Assembly: GCF_001894825.1 (NCBI RefSeq)
Contig: NZ_BCWY01000035.1
Location: 26,626 to 90,625, forward strand
Origin: Rhodococcus jostii NBRC 16295
GTDB taxonomy: Bacteria; Actinomycetota; Actinomycetes; Mycobacteriales; Mycobacteriaceae
Direction of reading: 5' to 3'
DNA: 64,000 nt
This document shows positions 37,952 through 47,200 of the stretch, piece after piece; within the stretch, counting starts at the first letter, position 1, and every line of letters starts with the position of its first letter. The notes beneath the pieces were generated by a model, which was not told the DNA's origin, did not search any database, and saw only the letters and a list, made by a program, of their open reading frames with translations. A program made the position numbers and the translations under genes.

Positions 37952-39118
37952 CTACACCAGGTTGTCCTCCACCGGGAGCCCGAACGCGCCCCTGCCGAAC
38001 AGGGCGAGGGCGCGTTCGGGCTCGTTCGCCACGTGCACGCTGCCCGCGTGGGCGTCGCGCCACGACCGTTCGATCGCGTTGCCGCGGGACAGCGAACTCC
38101 CACCGGCGGTCTTGAACAGCAGGTCGATCGCCTCCAGCGCACGTTCGGTTGCCCGCACCTGATCGCGGCGCACCCGCAGCCGCAGGCCCATGGGCAGTTC
38201 CTCACCGGCTTCCGCCAACTCCCACAGTTCCCGCACGTTGCGATCCATCTGCAGTATCGCGGCATCGATCTCCGACGCCGCCCGGGCCACCGCGACCTGG
38301 GCGAACTGGTCGTCCACGAACCGGCCGCCACCCAGGCTCAGCCGCACGCGTTCCCGCATGGTCGTCAGATAGCGTTCGTAGCATCCCGCCACGACTCCCA
38401 CTCCGGGGGCGGCGACGGCGGTGGTGAAGAGGGTGGCGAACGGCAACCGGTACAGCGGTCCCCGGTTCACCTTCTGCCCCGGTCCGCGCAGTTGCGCCGT
38501 CTCGTAGTTCCTCTTGATCCGGTGTTCGGGCACGAACACGTCCTCGGCACTGATCTCGTTGCTGGCCGTCCCGCGCATCCCCACCACGTCCCACACATCG
38601 TGGATGCGGTAGTCCGAGCGCGGCACCAGCGCGGTCAGGAAATCGACGGGACGTCCCTCCGCCCCCACCACCATCGCGCCGAGCAGCGCCCACGAGGCAT
38701 GTTCACAGCCCGAGGAGAAATGCCAGTCCCCCGTCAGCCGGTATCCGCCGTCGACCGGGACGAGCCGCCCGACGGGCGCGTAGGCGGACGACACCAGCAC
38801 CGAATCGTCGTGGCCCCACACGTCGCGCTGCGCGCGGTCGTCGAACAGGGCCAGGTGCCACGGGTGCACGCCGAGCACGGATGCCAGCCACCCCGTCGAA
38901 CCGCACACACCGGACACGGCCCGCACCACCTCGTAGAAGTGCACCGGGTTGCTTTCGGTGCCGCCGTACCGCCTGGGCTGCAGCATCTTGAACATTCCGG
39001 CGTCGCCGAGTTCGCGGATCACCTGCTCGGGGACCCGCCGGGACTCGTCGACCTTGTCCGCGCACTCCGCGATCATCGGGAGCAGCTCACGGACCGACCG
39101 CAGGACCTCGTTCGTCAT
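37952..39118 (-). CDS. hsaA: Flavin-dependent 3-HSA monooxygenase, oxygenase subunit
   Basis: Hydroxylates the phenolic A ring of the seco-steroid (3-HSA) at C4 using reduced flavin from HsaB. 388 residues of the acyl-CoA-dehydrogenase-fold, type-2 monooxygenase group. VCGSTGWLASVLGVHPWHLALFD, SSGCEHASW, RPVDF, WRDAHAGSVHVANEPERA and the C-terminal FGLPVEDN agree well with M. tuberculosis HsaA as I recall it. The gene sits with kstD and kshA rather than with hsaC-hsaG; the paralogue inside the hsa operon (49806) is less HsaA-like. Confidence 0.84.
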   Translation of the reverse strand: MTNEVLRSVRELLPMIAECADKVDESRRVPEQVIRELGDAGMFKMLQPRRYGGTESNPVHFYEVVRAVSGVCGSTGWLASVLGVHPWHLALFDDRAQRDVWGHDDSVLVSSAYAPVGRLVPVDGGYRLTGDWHFSSGCEHASWALLGAMVVGAEGRPVDFLTALVPRSDYRIHDVWDVVGMRGTASNEISAEDVFVPEHRIKRNYETAQLRGPGQKVNRGPLYRLPFATLFTTAVAAPGVGVVAGCYERYLTTMRERVRLSLGGGRFVDDQFAQVAVARAASEIDAAILQMDRNVRELWELAEAGEELPMGLRLRVRRDQVRATERALEAIDLLFKTAGGSSLSRGNAIERSWRDAHAGSVHVANEPERALALFGRGAFGLPVEDNLV

Positions 39119-39160
39119 CTGTCGGAGGGTAGGGCGACGCCGCGCAGGCGTGGATATGCG

Positions 39161-39175
39161 TCTCGCTCAACGGGA
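39161..39175. promoter_or_regulatory. 15-bp inverted repeat, steroid-region site 4
   Basis: TCTCGCTCAACGGGA fits TCYCRSTSASYGRGA at 14 of 15 positions. It lies 43 bases upstream of the hsaA start and is paired with another site 34 bases away. Confidence 0.6.
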
Positions 39176-39194
39176 AACGCTGTCCGACGCCCGG

Positions 39195-39209
39195 TCCCGT
39201 CCAGTGAGA
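39195..39209. promoter_or_regulatory. 15-bp inverted repeat, steroid-region site 5
   Basis: TCCCGTCCAGTGAGA fits TCYCRSTSASYGRGA at 13 of 15 positions, 76 bases upstream of kshA in the same divergent gap as site 4. Confidence 0.5.
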
Positions 39210-39284
39210 CCGCACGGCCGGGGCCGTCGCCGCTCGCTTAGCGTGCTGGGCACCGCACAAGCCCAGGAGAGGACGGGACGCATC

Positions 39285-40448
39285 GTGACCACCCAACAGT
39301 CCGAGACAGTCGAGGTACGCGAAATCGACGCCGGCGCAGCGCCCACCCGATTCGCCCGTGGATGGCACTGCATCGGATTGTCCGACGCTTTCAAGGACGG
39401 CAAGCCCCACCCCGTCGAAGCCTTCGGCACCAAGCTCGTCGTGTTCGCCGACAGTGCCGGCGATCTCGCCGTACTGGACGGGTACTGCCGGCACATGGGC
39501 GGCGACCTCAGCCAGGGCACGGTCAAGGGCGACGAGGTGGCGTGCCCGTTCCACGACTGGCGCTGGGGAAGCAACGGCCGCTGCAAAAAGATTCCGTACG
39601 CGCGGCGGGTGCCGCCGCTCGCACGGACCCGCTCGTGGCACGCGCTCGACCAGGACGGGATGTTGTTCGTGTGGAACGACCCGGAGGGCAATCCCCCGCC
39701 GGCCGATGTCACGGTTCCCCGGATCGACGGCGCGCTCGACGACGAGTGGACGGACTGGGTCTGGTACCAGACCACGGTCGACACCAACTGCCGTGAGGTG
39801 GTCGACAACATCGTCGACATGGCGCACTTCTTCTACGTGCACTTCTCGTTCCCCACCTATTTCAAGAATGTCTTCGAGGGCCACGTCGCCAGCCAGTTCA
39901 TGCGCGGCCAGGCCCGCGAGGACATGCGCCCACACGCGCCGGGTCAGCCCAAGATGGTCGGAAGCCGCTCGGACGCCACCTATTTCGGCCCGTCGTTCAT
40001 GGTCGACGACCTGACGTACCGGTACGAGACGTACGATGTCGACTCCGTGCTGATCAACTGCCACTACCCCGTCAGCGCCGACAGGTTCGTGCTGCAATAC
40101 GGCATCATCGTCAAGAAGTCGACGGAACTCGAAGGCGCCGCCGCCACCGAGATGGCGAAGAACTTCGGCACGTTCATCGCGAAGGGTTTCGAACAGGACA
40201 TCGAGATCTGGAAGAACAAGACCCGCATCGAGAACCCGCTGCTGTGCGAGGAGGACGGCCCGGTCTACCAGTTGCGACGCTGGTACGAGCAGTTCTACGT
40301 CGACATCGCCGCGGTGACCCCGCAGATGACCGAGCGGTTCGAGTTCGAACTCGACACCACCCGCCCCGTGGAGTCGTGGAAGCGCGAAGTGGAAGAGAAT
40401 CTCGCCCGGAAGGTGCGCGAAGCCGATGCAGCCGCTGCAGTGCACTGA
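39285..40448 (+). CDS. kshA: 3-ketosteroid 9alpha-hydroxylase, oxygenase subunit
   Basis: Rieske oxygenase that hydroxylates C9 of 1,4-dien-3-one steroids, triggering B-ring opening. 387 residues. Rieske ligands are Cys68/His70 and Cys87/His90 (YCRHMGG...CPFHDW); the mononuclear iron site has D178MAHFFYVH with His181 and His186. Electrons come from KshB. GTG 39285 is the start; its best ribosome site, AGGAGAGG, is somewhat far upstream. Divergent from hsaA. Its end overlaps a small cysteine protein gene by 23 bases. Confidence 0.9.
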   Translation: MTTQQSETVEVREIDAGAAPTRFARGWHCIGLSDAFKDGKPHPVEAFGTKLVVFADSAGDLAVLDGYCRHMGGDLSQGTVKGDEVACPFHDWRWGSNGRCKKIPYARRVPPLARTRSWHALDQDGMLFVWNDPEGNPPPADVTVPRIDGALDDEWTDWVWYQTTVDTNCREVVDNIVDMAHFFYVHFSFPTYFKNVFEGHVASQFMRGQAREDMRPHAPGQPKMVGSRSDATYFGPSFMVDDLTYRYETYDVDSVLINCHYPVSADRFVLQYGIIVKKSTELEGAAATEMAKNFGTFIAKGFEQDIEIWKNKTRIENPLLCEEDGPVYQLRRWYEQFYVDIAAVTPQMTERFEFELDTTRPVESWKREVEENLARKVREADAAAAVH

Positions 40449-40680
40449 GTGCGGCGCGCGGGTACTGGTCCAGAAGAACAGCTGGGAACACACGTCCGTC
40501 CAGTGGGACGACACCGCCCGCGCGACGTGCCGCGAGATCGGCGGCACCGGTGAGGGCCGGCCCGGCGCCCCCCGCGAGGGGTGCGCGGCGCTGACCGTGT
40601 CGATAGCCCGGGCGGCGGAGGCAGGTGTGGTGCCGGTGCGCGATCCCGATCCGGTCCCGACTCCCGTCATCGTCCCCTGA
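40426..40680 (+). CDS. Small four-cysteine protein overlapping kshA
   Basis: 84 residues beginning with a CTECG knuckle (Cys6, Cys9) and two later cysteines (Cys35, Cys53), ending in an acidic/proline tail. It overlaps the kshA 3' end by 23 bases in another frame, so it is translated with KshA. The pattern could be a zinc ribbon or a small iron-sulfur protein; no known family is recognised. Linkage suggests an accessory role to the oxygenase. Confidence 0.65.
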   Translation: MQPLQCTECGARVLVQKNSWEHTSVQWDDTARATCREIGGTGEGRPGAPREGCAALTVSIARAAEAGVVPVRDPDPVPTPVIVP

Positions 40681-40719
40681 AACTTCTCTGCCACTGCACG
40701 ATTCTCGAAGGGAAACATC

Positions 40720-41511
40720 ATGATCGACACCGATCACTACGGCCCCTGGGCCGTCATCGCGGGCAGCTCCGAGGGCGTCGGCGCGAGCTTCGCCGAAGAA
40801 CTGGGCAGGGCGGGGATCAACCTCGTCCTGATCGCCCGCAAGCCCGGACCGCTCGAGGAGACCGCGGACAAGGTCCGCGCCCACGGGATCGAGGTCCGCA
40901 CACTCGCCCTCGATCTCGTCGATCCGGACGCACTCGACCGGATCCGCGCCGCCACCGACGACGTCGAGGTGGGCCTGCTGATCTTCAACGCGGGCGCCAA
41001 CAGCTACGGGCACGAGTTCGTCAGTGGCGACCTCACCGGGTTCCAGGGCGTCATCGACCTCAACATCACGTCTCAGCTGCACCTGTCGCATCACTTCGGC
41101 GCGAAGATGAAGGACCGCGGCCGGGGCGGCATCGTGCTGGTCGGTTCGCTGGCCGGGTACCTGGGTTCGGAGGACCAGAGCATCTACGCCGCGTCCAAGG
41201 CGTTCGGCCGGGTCTTCGCGGAGAGCCTCTGGCTGGAACTCGCACCGTTCGGGGTCCACGTGCTCGAACTCGTACTCGGGGTCACCCGCACGCCGGCGAT
41301 GGTGCGCGCCGGACTGAACTTCGACCTTCCCGGGATGAACATCGCCGAACCCGAAGACGTTGCCCGCGAGGGGCTCGCGCACATCGCCGACGGACCGGTG
41401 TGGGTGGCGGGCGGCAACTACGACGCGGCACGCAAGCGCAGCGGTTTCCCTCGCGACGCACTCGTGCGCGGCGCGGCCGAGGGAATGCAGAAGCTGCTGG
41501 GCCGCCGCTAG
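40720..41511 (+). CDS. SDR oxidoreductase
   Basis: 263 residues with AGSSEGVGASFAEELGRAG (cofactor), FNAGANSYG and YAASK. It belongs to the cis-type SDRs with strong alpha/beta start VIAGSSEG rather than the usual TGxxxGIG. Downstream of kshA and the small cysteine protein on the same strand (39-base gap). Role in steroid hydroxyl oxidation or reduction is inferred from position only. Confidence 0.75.
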   Translation: MIDTDHYGPWAVIAGSSEGVGASFAEELGRAGINLVLIARKPGPLEETADKVRAHGIEVRTLALDLVDPDALDRIRAATDDVEVGLLIFNAGANSYGHEFVSGDLTGFQGVIDLNITSQLHLSHHFGAKMKDRGRGGIVLVGSLAGYLGSEDQSIYAASKAFGRVFAESLWLELAPFGVHVLELVLGVTRTPAMVRAGLNFDLPGMNIAEPEDVAREGLAHIADGPVWVAGGNYDAARKRSGFPRDALVRGAAEGMQKLLGRR

Positions 41512-41520
41512 CCGCGAACG

Positions 41521-42309
41521 TCAGAGCGTGGTGACGAGTCCCCCGTCGATCACGAAATCGGACCCCGTCACGTTCCCGGCCCGCTCGCTCGCGAGGAACA
41601 CGACGAGATCCGCCACCTCGTCGGGGCGCGTGAATCGGCCCGTGACGGACTGCTTCGCGACGCCCTCCGCCACCGCCGCCGGATCGCCGCCGCCGGCGCG
41701 CGCCACCGTGGCGGCCACCCCGTCGTCACCGAGCCACAGCGCGGTCGACACCGGGCCGGGGCTGACCGTGTTCACCCGAATACCCAACGGTCCCATCTCT
41801 TTCGAGAGTGACTTCGAGAAGTTGGTGAGCGCCGCCTTGGATGCGCTGTAGTCGATGACGGTGGGATCGGGCAGGAAGCTGTTGACCGAACTCGTGGTCA
41901 CGATGCTTCCCTTGCCCGCGGCGATCATCGTGGGCAGGGCGGCGCGGATCGTCCGCACCGCCGACAGCAGGTTGAGATTCATCGTCGTGATCCAGTCCTC
42001 GTCGGTCACGTCGAGGAAACCGGTCAGCCGCGGGTGCGCGGCGCCGACGTTGTTGACGACGACGACGCCGAGGCTGCCACGCGCAGTGGCTGCGGCGACG
42101 AGTTCGCCCGGTCCGTCGGCCGTCGACAGGTCGACGCTCACCGCCTCGACCATTCCGCCGCGGACGAGTTCCTCCAGTTCCGGGCCGGGTGATCGGGCTC
42201 CCGCCACCACGAAGGCACCCTCCGCGACGAGGGCCCGGGTGATGGCAAGACCGATCCCCTTGCTCGCTCCGGTGACCACGGCGACGGTACCGCGCAGCGC
42301 GAGATCCAT
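41521..42309 (-). CDS. SDR oxidoreductase
   Basis: 262 residues with TGASKGIGLAI, NNVGAAHP in place of NNAG, a Ser in TSSVNSFLP and YSASK. Classical NAD(P)-dependent SDR. AGGAGGAATCC precedes the ATG of MDLALRG. It converges with the upstream SDR (nine-base gap between stops) and closes the left part of the steroid region. Substrate unknown. Confidence 0.8.
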   Translation of the reverse strand: MDLALRGTVAVVTGASKGIGLAITRALVAEGAFVVAGARSPGPELEELVRGGMVEAVSVDLSTADGPGELVAAATARGSLGVVVVNNVGAAHPRLTGFLDVTDEDWITTMNLNLLSAVRTIRAALPTMIAAGKGSIVTTSSVNSFLPDPTVIDYSASKAALTNFSKSLSKEMGPLGIRVNTVSPGPVSTALWLGDDGVAATVARAGGGDPAAVAEGVAKQSVTGRFTRPDEVADLVVFLASERAGNVTGSDFVIDGGLVTTL

Positions 42310-42445
42310 GGATTCCTCCTGACGACGGCGGAGCGTGTACACACACGAACGAAACTTCCCCCTCGGACAACGCTAGCCGAAATGATGCCGACCGCGCTGC
42401 GGGCGAGTAATCTCAGCCACGAAGGGCCAGGCCACGGCGTCGCTC

Positions 42446-42475
42446 GTCGTACGACACTGTCTCTCGTCGCACGAC
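42446..42475. promoter_or_regulatory. Tandem GTCG..CGAC operator-like boxes
   Basis: GTCGTACGAC (42446-42455, perfect palindrome) and GTCGCACGAC (42466-42475) repeat at a 20-base interval, two helical turns, in the gap between the SDR and the secreted hydrolase. The left box is 91 bases before the hydrolase ATG. No regulator is assigned. Confidence 0.5.
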
Positions 42476-42541
42476 TGTTCCTGGCGCGCAGGCCCCTTCA
42501 CCCCTAACCACTGTGTTCCTTCCTGACTCGGGAGACGAGTG

Positions 42542-43357
42542 ATGCGACTTCTTCGACTTCGAACGGCCCTTGCCGCGTGCGCCATCGCGGTCGCAGGCAC
42601 GGTGACCGTGGGGGCCGGACCGGCCCTCGCCCAGGATCTGCCGACGGTGGTACTGGTCCACGGTGCGTTCGCCGACACGACCAGCTGGGACGCGGTGGCG
42701 TCGGAGCTGCGCGGTCGAGGGTACGAAGTCGTGGTCCCGGACAACCCCTTGCGCGGACCGGCATACGACTCCGCCGCCATCGAGAAGGTGCTCGCGGACA
42801 TCCCGGGACCGGTGGTGCTCGTCGGCCACTCGTACGGCGGTGCCGTCATCACCAACGTGCATTCCCCGAACGTCGAGGCCCTCGTCTACGTGGCAGCCTT
42901 CGCCCCGGCGCAGGGCGAACCGGTCATGCTGAACCTCGACCCGATCCGGTTCCCCGGCAGCCAGTTGCTTCCGCCGGTGCTGCAGGTGAAGGTCGTCGAG
43001 AACGATCCCACCGGAATCGCAGGCAGAAACCTCGACGGCTACATCGATCCCAGCCGCTTCCACGACGTGTTCGCCCAGGACGTCTCGGACGCCACCGTCG
43101 CAGGCATGATCGCGCACCAGAAGTCGGCGGCGCTCGTGGCGAACCTCGAACCGTCGGGCGATCCGTCGTGGGCGTCGACACCCAGCTGGGCGATGGTAGC
43201 CCAGAACGACCGCGTGATCCCGGCCGCCGCGGAGCGGTTCATGGCCACCCGGGCGGGAGCGCAGATCACCGAAGTGTCCGCGTCGCACGCCGTCCTGGTG
43301 TCCCAGCCCGCCGCCGTCGCGGACCTCGTGGTGCAGGCAGACCAGGCGACTCCGTAA
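42542..43357 (+). CDS. Secreted alpha/beta hydrolase
   Basis: 271 residues. A signal peptide is visible: basic n-region MRLLRLR, hydrophobic core, and cleavage near ALA-QD (about residue 31). The mature part begins LPTVVLVHGAFADTTSWD, with nucleophile elbow VGHSYGGA, a catalytic Asp in AQNDRVIP and His in SASHAVL. Exported esterase-like enzyme of unknown substrate. GTG at 42539 is an alternative start by one codon. The LtrA-like gene begins eleven bases downstream. Confidence 0.82.
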   Translation: MRLLRLRTALAACAIAVAGTVTVGAGPALAQDLPTVVLVHGAFADTTSWDAVASELRGRGYEVVVPDNPLRGPAYDSAAIEKVLADIPGPVVLVGHSYGGAVITNVHSPNVEALVYVAAFAPAQGEPVMLNLDPIRFPGSQLLPPVLQVKVVENDPTGIAGRNLDGYIDPSRFHDVFAQDVSDATVAGMIAHQKSAALVANLEPSGDPSWASTPSWAMVAQNDRVIPAAAERFMATRAGAQITEVSASHAVLVSQPAAVADLVVQADQATP

Positions 43358-43367
43358 CGGCCTCGCC

Positions 43368-44660
43368 GTGAACGAGCCCGGCCGGCCGGCACCGAACAAC
43401 AGGAGCCTCGCCCACCGCGTCCAGAAGATGGTCGGGCGCGATCCGAACGAGGAACACCGTGCGGCAACGCCATTGGAGTTGCTCTTCGATCTGACGTTCG
43501 TCGTCGCGTTCGGTGTCGCGGGCGATCAGTTCGCGCACCTTCTCGCCGAGGGACACGTCGCCGCCGGGCTGGCCGGATTCTCGTTCGCGATGTTCTCGAT
43601 CATCTGGGCCTGGATCAACTTCTCCTGGTTCGCGTCGGCCTACGACACCGACGACTGGATCTACCGGGTCACGACGATGGTGCAGATGATCGGCGTCGTC
43701 GTCCTGGCGCTCGGTATGCCCCAGATGTTCGCGTCCATCGACCGCGGAGTCGAACTCGACAATTCCGTGATGGTGTCCGGGTACATCGTCATGCGCGTCG
43801 CCATGGTGTTCCAGTGGTTGCGCGCCGCCAGACACGATCCGGAGCACCGTCCGGCGGCGCTGACGTACGCCACGACGCTCGTCCTCGCGCAGATCGGCTG
43901 GGTAGCCTTGTTGATCGCGCCCCTCACCGTCGAGTACGCGTTCGGCCTCGGCGCGGTACTCATCCTCGTCGAGATGAGCAGCCCCGTCGTCGCCGAACGG
44001 TACAAGGGCGGAACACCCTGGCACGCACGCCACATCGTCGAGCGTCACGGCCTGCTCGTGATCATCACACTCGGCGAGGGCGTGATCGGCACCGTGGCAT
44101 CACTGTCCGCCGTGGTCGAGCATCAGGGTTGGACGCTCGATGCAATGCTCGTCGCGGTCGCCGGCATCGGACTCACCTTCGGATTGTGGTGGGTGTACTA
44201 CACCCTGCCGTCGGCGGAGGTCCTCGAGGTGTACCGCAGCCGGTCGTTCGTCTGGGGTTACAGCCACATCGTGATCTTCGCGTCGCTCGCCGGCGTGGGG
44301 GCAGGGCTGCACGTGGCTGCGTATTACATCGAACACGCCTCCCACATCGGCGCGACGGCGACGGTGCTCTCCGTCGCCGTGCCCGTCGCGATCTTCCTCG
44401 CAGCCGTGTACCTGCTGTACACGTATCTGCTGCGGGTGCCCGACCCGTTCCACGTCCTGCTGCTCGTCCTGACCGCGGCCACGATCGCCCTCGCACTGGT
44501 GCTGGCGGCGCAGGGCGTGTCGATGGCGTGGTGTCTGATCGTGGTGATGCTGGCACCGGTCGTCACGGTTGTCGGATACGAACTGCTCGGGCACGCCCAC
44601 GAGGCCCGTGCGCTCGAGGTCGTCCTCGGGCGCGCAGACACCGGTGCCCGCGGGGATTAG
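43368..44660 (+). CDS. LtrA-like (low temperature requirement A) membrane protein
   Basis: 430-residue polytopic membrane protein. HRAATPLELLFDLTFVVAF is the N-terminal LtrA family signature; about ten to twelve hydrophobic helices follow, with GLLVIITLGEGVIGTV in the middle. Function in bacteria is unclear. It starts GTG eleven bases after the hydrolase and its end overlaps the convergent DUF427 gene by four bases. Confidence 0.85.
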   Translation: MNEPGRPAPNNRSLAHRVQKMVGRDPNEEHRAATPLELLFDLTFVVAFGVAGDQFAHLLAEGHVAAGLAGFSFAMFSIIWAWINFSWFASAYDTDDWIYRVTTMVQMIGVVVLALGMPQMFASIDRGVELDNSVMVSGYIVMRVAMVFQWLRAARHDPEHRPAALTYATTLVLAQIGWVALLIAPLTVEYAFGLGAVLILVEMSSPVVAERYKGGTPWHARHIVERHGLLVIITLGEGVIGTVASLSAVVEHQGWTLDAMLVAVAGIGLTFGLWWVYYTLPSAEVLEVYRSRSFVWGYSHIVIFASLAGVGAGLHVAAYYIEHASHIGATATVLSVAVPVAIFLAAVYLLYTYLLRVPDPFHVLLLVLTAATIALALVLAAQGVSMAWCLIVVMLAPVVTVVGYELLGHAHEARALEVVLGRADTGARGD

Positions 44661-45505
44661 GACCAGGGGGTCACCGGACGCGACCGGGCCACACCGTCGA
44701 TCACCAGGTCGATCCGCTCGTCGAAGAAGGCGAGTAGCCCACGAACTTCGGTCGCATCGACGAGCGGATTGTCGTACCGCCACGCGATGTCGTGCAGAAC
44801 CCCGTCGGGGGTGACGGCGGACCAGTACGCGGCCTCGCCCTTGTAGGCGCAGAACGTCGTCGTCGCACTCGGTCGGAGTTCGGCGACGACATCTTCGGGC
44901 GGGAGGTAGTAGCGGACCGGCAGCATCGTCTCGAACAGCATTCTCGCCCTCCGGGTCTCGGCCAGCACGGTGTCGCCCAGCATCACGCGGACGTGCCGGG
45001 AGGTGCGTCGGACGTCGATGCGCTGGAACGGGTCGTGCGGATGCCCGACGATCTCGTCGTCCTCCTCCAGCCACCGGTCGAAGCCGTCGAAATCGAGTAC
45101 GACGTAGCCGCTCAGGTCCTCGTCGGCCGGCCGGAAACCCAGGGCGGATCGCGCACCGTCGCCGGCGGTGCGGATGGCAACGGTCTCGCCGTCCGTGCTG
45201 TGCACCGAGAACGGCACACGCGGATCGAGTACCGGCATCGTCGTCACGTCCGGCAGGGCGAAACCGACGTCGCCGGCCGCCTCCTGCTTCTCCCCGCTCG
45301 GTGGCTGCGGCACCAACTCCGCGGCGATGTCGTCCGCGGGCACCGCATAGGTCGGGACCACCCGCCGCGGTTCCCAGACCAGGACCGCACGGTCGCTGTC
45401 GACCACCGTGGTTCCGTTCAGCACGGCACGGATCCGCTTCGCCGTCGGCTCGTAGCGCAGCTCACGCAACTGCCGTCCGATGGTCTCCCGCAGTCGCACA
45501 CCCAT
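44657..45505 (-). CDS. DUF427 domain protein, two copies
   Basis: 282 residues holding two DUF427 units: residues about 22-110 (IRAVLNGTTVVDSDRAVLVWE) and about 165-270 (VRVMLGDTVLAETRRARMLFE, then YYLPPEDV and FCAYKGEAAYW). The family is small, beta-rich and of unknown function. The duplication is internal, not a fusion with another fold. No obvious operon partner; the next gene upstream ends 20 bases away on the same strand direction. Confidence 0.85.
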   Translation of the reverse strand: MGVRLRETIGRQLRELRYEPTAKRIRAVLNGTTVVDSDRAVLVWEPRRVVPTYAVPADDIAAELVPQPPSGEKQEAAGDVGFALPDVTTMPVLDPRVPFSVHSTDGETVAIRTAGDGARSALGFRPADEDLSGYVVLDFDGFDRWLEEDDEIVGHPHDPFQRIDVRRTSRHVRVMLGDTVLAETRRARMLFETMLPVRYYLPPEDVVAELRPSATTTFCAYKGEAAYWSAVTPDGVLHDIAWRYDNPLVDATEVRGLLAFFDERIDLVIDGVARSRPVTPWS

Positions 45506-45524
45506 GACTTCGAGACTAGGCCGG

Positions 45525-46124
45525 TTATCGCACCAGGCCGAGGGAGGCGATGAGGTCCTCGTGCAACTCGAACCAGACGCGGTGGCAGGAGTCGCGGTCG
45601 GTCGCGGTGATCCAGGCCGGATCCGTGCCCGCCCGTTCGAGGGCGTACGCGAACCGCAGGTGGTAGCCGGCGAACCGGTCCATCTCCGCGACCAGACGCG
45701 CCTCGAGCTCGGCCAGGGCGTGCGCGGCCGACGCCAGGCGCGTGATCGTCTCGCCGATGGTGACGGTGTCCTCGCCGATGCCGATCTCGGCCAGCTGCCA
45801 GGCGGTGCACGCGTCCGCCACGGTGACGTTGTGCGGCAGGAAGTCCCGGTGGACCCGCTCTACCACGGCGCGGGTGCCGCACCGGTCGAGTTCGGCGGCG
45901 AGCAGTCGCTCGCCCTGCATTTTCCCGGTTTCGGTGAGGGACCAGCCGCTGTCACCGGCAAACGCGCTGTGGCTGACCCACCCCCGCGCCTGGGCATCGA
46001 GCAGGTGCTCCGCGGCGATCTCGGCAGGCACGGCGAACCGGGCGGCGACGCGTGCCGTCTCGGCGTAGCCCAGGACCCGCACGGCATGCAGCACCAGGAT
46101 GTCCGTCGGTGTGCGGTGCGACAT
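45525..46124 (-). CDS. Predicted winged-helix regulator-like protein
   Basis: 199 residues. The first 85 residues (TDILVLHAVRVLGYAETARVAARF ... WSLTETGKMQGERLLAAEL) read as a winged-helix domain; the rest is helical with HNVTVADACTAWQL. No family is recognised with certainty. It starts inside the stop of the PEP-domain gene (TGATG), with GAGGAAC as ribosome site, so it is the third gene of a tightly coupled operon and may regulate or assist the PEP protein. Confidence 0.65.
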   Translation of the reverse strand: MSHRTPTDILVLHAVRVLGYAETARVAARFAVPAEIAAEHLLDAQARGWVSHSAFAGDSGWSLTETGKMQGERLLAAELDRCGTRAVVERVHRDFLPHNVTVADACTAWQLAEIGIGEDTVTIGETITRLASAAHALAELEARLVAEMDRFAGYHLRFAYALERAGTDPAWITATDRDSCHRVWFELHEDLIASLGLVR

Positions 46125-47197
46125 CAGTTCCTCCCCGCGGTGCCGACGTGCCCGTGGGTGCCGTCGACGCGGACCAGCCGGCCCTCGGTCAGGATGGTCA
46201 TGGCCCCCGGCGCCGCCAGGACTGCCGGGATGCCGAATTCGCGGGCCACGATCGCGGCGTGCGCGAGCATCCCGCCCGTCTCGGTGACCACCGCGCACGC
46301 GCGGGCCAGCAGCGGGGTCCACGCCGGCGAGGTCGTACGGCAGACCAGCACGTCGTCCGGACGAAAGCGGGCGAAGTCGTCCAGGCTGCCGATGATCCGC
46401 GCAGGCCCGACGGCAGTGCCCGGGCTGGCTGCGACGCCTGTCAGCAGAACGTCGCCCGACGTGGCTCGCACTGGCGGCGCGGCGGTGGGAGCGGTCGTGA
46501 TCGGGCGGGCCTGCAGGACCCGGATCTCGTCGCCGGCGATCGCCCACTCGATGTCCTGCGGGCGGCCGAACAGGCTCTCGATATCGCGACCCAGCGCCGC
46601 GAGGGCGAGGGCCTGGGCAGTGGTCAGCAGTTGCCCGCCGCGGTGCCGGGCGACCTGCACATGCGCACCGTCGACCAGGTACGCCTCCGGAGTCACGGTC
46701 CCGGCCACGACAGTGCCACCCAGGCCCCGCGCAGCCTCGATCACCACCTGCTCGGTACCGGTGACCGGGTGCCGGGTGAACATGACTCCGGCCGTCTCGG
46801 GTTGCACCATCACCTGCACGATCACCCCGACCGACGCGGGGGCTTCCCGATCGGTGCGAGCCGCGTAGGCGACGGCTTCGGGCGAGGAGCCCGACGCGGC
46901 GCTGCGATGCACCGCCTCGATCACCTCGGCGCTGGTGGTCCCGAGCGTCGTGGTCAGCTGTCCGGCGAACGAGCACTCGACGCCGTCCTCCGCGAGGGCG
47001 GACGAGCGCACCGCGAACGGACCGGGCCCGAGACGGCGCAGACCGATGTCGATCTCCCGCTCCCAACCGGGATCGCCGAGCGGGTCGGGTATCACGAATC
47101 CGTCGGGCACCCGGAATCCGGCACGCAGCAGCCGGCCGAGGTTGCGGGCCTTGGCACCGCAACGCTCCGACGCGTCCGGCAGGGGGACGATCGGCAC
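46124..47197 (-). CDS. Compact PPDK/PEP-synthase-like ATP-grasp plus phosphohistidine protein
   Basis: 357 residues. Residues 1-235 are a PEP synthase/PPDK-type nucleotide-binding domain (FAVRSSALAEDG, SFAGQ, GVMFTRHPVTG, RPQDIEWAI). Residues 265-350 are the swivelling phosphohistidine domain with the catalytic His in TETGGMLAHAAIVAREFGIPAV. It lacks the large central domain of rifampin phosphotransferase and the C-terminal PEP barrel of PPDK. A partner would be needed to receive phosphate, or it is a minimal dikinase-like enzyme. Flanked by two predicted DNA-binding proteins. Confidence 0.75.
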   Translation of the reverse strand: MPIVPLPDASERCGAKARNLGRLLRAGFRVPDGFVIPDPLGDPGWEREIDIGLRRLGPGPFAVRSSALAEDGVECSFAGQLTTTLGTTSAEVIEAVHRSAASGSSPEAVAYAARTDREAPASVGVIVQVMVQPETAGVMFTRHPVTGTEQVVIEAARGLGGTVVAGTVTPEAYLVDGAHVQVARHRGGQLLTTAQALALAALGRDIESLFGRPQDIEWAIAGDEIRVLQARPITTAPTAAPPVRATSGDVLLTGVAASPGTAVGPARIIGSLDDFARFRPDDVLVCRTTSPAWTPLLARACAVVTETGGMLAHAAIVAREFGIPAVLAAPGAMTILTEGRLVRVDGTHGHVGTAGRN

Positions 47198-47200
47198 TGC

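Noticed and set aside
46124..47197. Full rifampin phosphotransferase
   Set aside because: The protein is far too short and lacks the central drug-binding domain.
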